From CAG-791 sp045546175 (lineage in GTDB: Bacteria; Bacillota; Clostridia; Lachnospirales; Lachnospiraceae), in NCBI GenBank assembly GCA_045546175.1, contig JAZQCI010000016.1, positions 1 through 7,025 of the forward strand: 7,025 nt of DNA, written 5' to 3'. Below, one piece after another: positions 5,996-7,025 of this stretch. A model generated the notes under the pieces. That model saw only the letters and a list, made by a program, of their open reading frames with translations. It was not told where the DNA came from and made no database searches. Both the position numbers and the translations under genes were made by a program. Numbering within the stretch: position 1 is the stretch's first letter; each line of letters begins with the position of its first letter.

Positions 5996-6022
5996 GTTGT
6001 GCACAATATAAAAGGGCACAAC
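5996..6022 (+). promoter_or_regulatory. Operator-like symmetric element at the transcription start
   Basis: GTTGTGC (5996-6002) and GCACAAC (6016-6022) form a 7-bp inverted repeat. The left arm also extends into its own perfect palindrome TTGTGCACAA (5997-6006). The element starts 12 bp after the -10 box, around or just after the transcription start, a usual place for repressor binding. It could also form a leader hairpin with a 13-nt loop. The half-site TTGTG recalls Rex and CRP-type sites, but the spacing does not fit either, so the regulator is unknown. Confidence 0.5.
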
Positions 6023-6060
6023 TAAAAACAGTATGTAATCAGTAAAGGAGGTAGGCTGAA

Positions 6061-6510
6061 ATGACGAAAATTGAATTTTTGAAGGAACTGGCGAAGGGAT
6101 GGTTTGGCAACTCTCAGCAACATTCCATTCATGCGCAGCTTTTGAAAGCCCGTGGCCTGAATAAATTGGCGGATAAGATTATGGCGGAATCCGATGAGGA
6201 ATGGGAAGAGGCCAAGAAGGTCAACGCCCGCCTGATCGAGCTGGGTGAAACACCTTCTGTTGTGCTCGAGGAGTATCCCATCATCACCGACATCAAAGAG
6301 ATGCTGGAATATGACTGCAAGGAATCCGCCGAGGCGCTGCCCATGATGAGCAAGGCTCTGGCGCTGTTTGAAGATGACTATGTGACCAGACATATGATCG
6401 AGGAATTCATCATTGACGAGCAGGATCATTTCAACTGGGTCAAGGGTCACCTCTGCCTGATCGAGCAGATCGGCATGGAGAACTACATCATCGAGATGCT
6501 GGGCGAGTGA
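6061..6510 (+). CDS. Ferritin-like (bacterioferritin-type) protein with incomplete diiron site
   Basis: Protein of 149 residues, near bacterioferritin length (about 158). By eye it aligns with bacterioferritin along its length: RGLNKLADKIMAESDEEWEE against the helix-B region, and MIEEFIIDEQDHFNWVKGHL against the helix-D region, followed by LIEQIGMENYI. Of the usual metal ligands I see E47 (bacterioferritin E51) and the pair E120/H123 (E127/H130). The E18 position is W14, the H54 position is E50, and the E94 position is near S89 with glutamates E88 and E91 on both sides. The haem-ligand methionine (M52) is W48, so haem binding is unlikely. The protein is probably a four-helix iron or redox protein of the cytoplasm; storage, peroxidase or another diiron role cannot be decided. 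Its ribosome site AAGGAGGT (6045-6052) is near-ideal. The flavoprotein gene follows 16 bp downstream, in one operon. Confidence 0.8.
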   Translation: MTKIEFLKELAKGWFGNSQQHSIHAQLLKARGLNKLADKIMAESDEEWEEAKKVNARLIELGETPSVVLEEYPIITDIKEMLEYDCKESAEALPMMSKALALFEDDYVTRHMIEEFIIDEQDHFNWVKGHLCLIEQIGMENYIIEMLGE

Positions 6511-6526
6511 TGAAGGAGGTTATCAG

Positions 6527-7025
6527 ATGAAAATTGCGATCTTAAACGGAAGTCCTCGGAAGGAAAACACCGCCGCTATGGTGGATGCCTTCAAAGCGGG
6601 CGCTGAGGAGGCCGGCAACGAGGTTTGCGTGCTGCATGTGGGCAGGATGAAGATCAATGGCTGCCTCGGCTGTGAATACTGCCACGGCAAGGGAGAGGGA
6701 CAGTGCGTCCAGAAGGACGACATGGGGCAGGTCATTGACGCCTACAAGTGGGCGGACATGGTCGTGTTTGCGTCTCCCATCTACTATTCTGCCATGACGG
6801 CCCAACTGCACGCCGCAATCCAGCGTGTGTACTGCATTGGAAAGCCGGCAGCGAGCAAGGCCGTTCTGCTTCTGAGCACCGCGACCGGTCAGACCGACGC
6901 GGCGGAAGCCTACTTCAAGCAGATCACTGCTTTTATGGGTATGGAAAACTGCGGCGTCTGCAAGGTCGTTGGCGAGGATAATAAAAAGGCCGAAAAGATG
7001 GCGGAGATCAAGGCCTGGGCTGCCA
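6527..7025 (+). CDS. Flavodoxin-fold NAD(P)H-dependent oxidoreductase / iron-sulfur flavoprotein-like, C-terminus cut by window
   Basis: The frame from ATG 6527 stays open to the window end; 166 residues are visible. The N-terminus MKIAILNGSPRKENTAAM is the first strand and phosphate-binding loop of the NADPH-dependent FMN reductase/flavodoxin fold. A cysteine cluster C46, C49, C52, C60 (CX2CX2CX7C) followed by KDDM (63-66) matches the compact motif of Isf iron-sulfur flavoproteins, which bind a 4Fe-4S cluster plus FMN. ASPIYYSAMTAQLHAAIQR (82-100) is the conserved flavin-contact segment. Isf-type enzymes move electrons between ferredoxin or NAD(P)H and acceptors such as oxygen or peroxide in anaerobes. 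Two more cysteines occur at 142 and 145. Many related 'flavodoxin family' proteins have similar cysteines without proof of a cluster. The ribosome site AAGGAGGT (6513-6520) is 6 nt upstream, and the ferritin-like gene ends 16 bp before the ATG, so the products are likely co-expressed. Confidence 0.85.
   Translation, partial: MKIAILNGSPRKENTAAMVDAFKAGAEEAGNEVCVLHVGRMKINGCLGCEYCHGKGEGQCVQKDDMGQVIDAYKWADMVVFASPIYYSAMTAQLHAAIQRVYCIGKPAASKAVLLLSTATGQTDAAEAYFKQITAFMGMENCGVCKVVGEDNKKAEKMAEIKAWAA

Noticed and set aside
5996..6022. Rex or CRP operator at the ferritin-like promoter
   Set aside because: The half-sites begin TTGTG, but the gap between TTGTGC and GCACAA is 13 bp, unlike the 18-bp Rex or 16-bp CRP site, and the 10-bp palindrome is too short for either.
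6022..6450. Antisense 142-codon frame
   Set aside because: It is opposite the ferritin-like gene, which has a near-ideal ribosome site, promoter and recognisable fold.

Overview
The window reads as a piece of a Gram-positive, Clostridia-type genome, most likely a gut Lachnospiraceae-like bacterium. This is inferred from strong AGGAGG ribosome binding sites, moderate GC, TTGAAA/TATAAT-type promoter boxes, and gene families common in that group (CPBP protease, clostridial replication-initiator-like winged-helix protein, TetR regulator, ferritin-like protein next to an iron-sulfur-flavoprotein-like gene). No rRNA, tRNA, CRISPR array, transposase or integrase is visible. Every gene I can support lies on the + strand; substantial minus-strand reading frames are shadows.

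Layout. (1) 2-532: C-terminal part of a CPBP-family membrane protease, closed by a probable rho-independent terminator (553-592). (2) 630-3623: a 997-residue membrane protein joining a two-loop extracytoplasmic sensor region (the second loop Cache-like) to a C-terminal MscS-type mechanosensitive channel core. (3) 3624-5340: a stretch that looks like mobile-element baggage. It has an AT-rich leader with repeats, a strong hairpin whose U-tract touches the next start codon, a replication-initiator-like winged-helix protein (3806-4723), a stand-alone BRCT-domain protein (4728-5039), a 23-codon hydrophobic micro-ORF that one added G would turn into a 35-residue single-pass protein (5107-5213), and a possible 32-codon ORF (5227-5325). 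(4) 5351-5896: TetR-family regulator followed by a perfect 47-bp palindrome. (5) 5957-7025: a well-formed promoter, a symmetric operator-like element at the expected transcription start, then a two-gene operon: a bacterioferritin-like four-helix protein with an incomplete diiron site, and a flavoprotein with a CX2CX2CX7C cysteine cluster, cut by the window end.

How the parts may work together. The replication-like protein and the BRCT protein are 4 bp apart and probably co-translated, which suggests a DNA-processing module from a plasmid or integrative element, although no relaxase, integrase or partition gene is present here. The ferritin-like protein and flavoprotein are 16 bp apart, each with a near-perfect ribosome binding site, and suggest an iron or oxidative-stress redox pair in which the flavoprotein might supply electrons. 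Whether the upstream TetR protein acts on this operon is not shown by the sequence. The least ordinary items are the sensor-MscS fusion, the leader hairpin that combines a terminator shape with a buried ribosome binding site, and the degenerate ferritin/flavoprotein pair.
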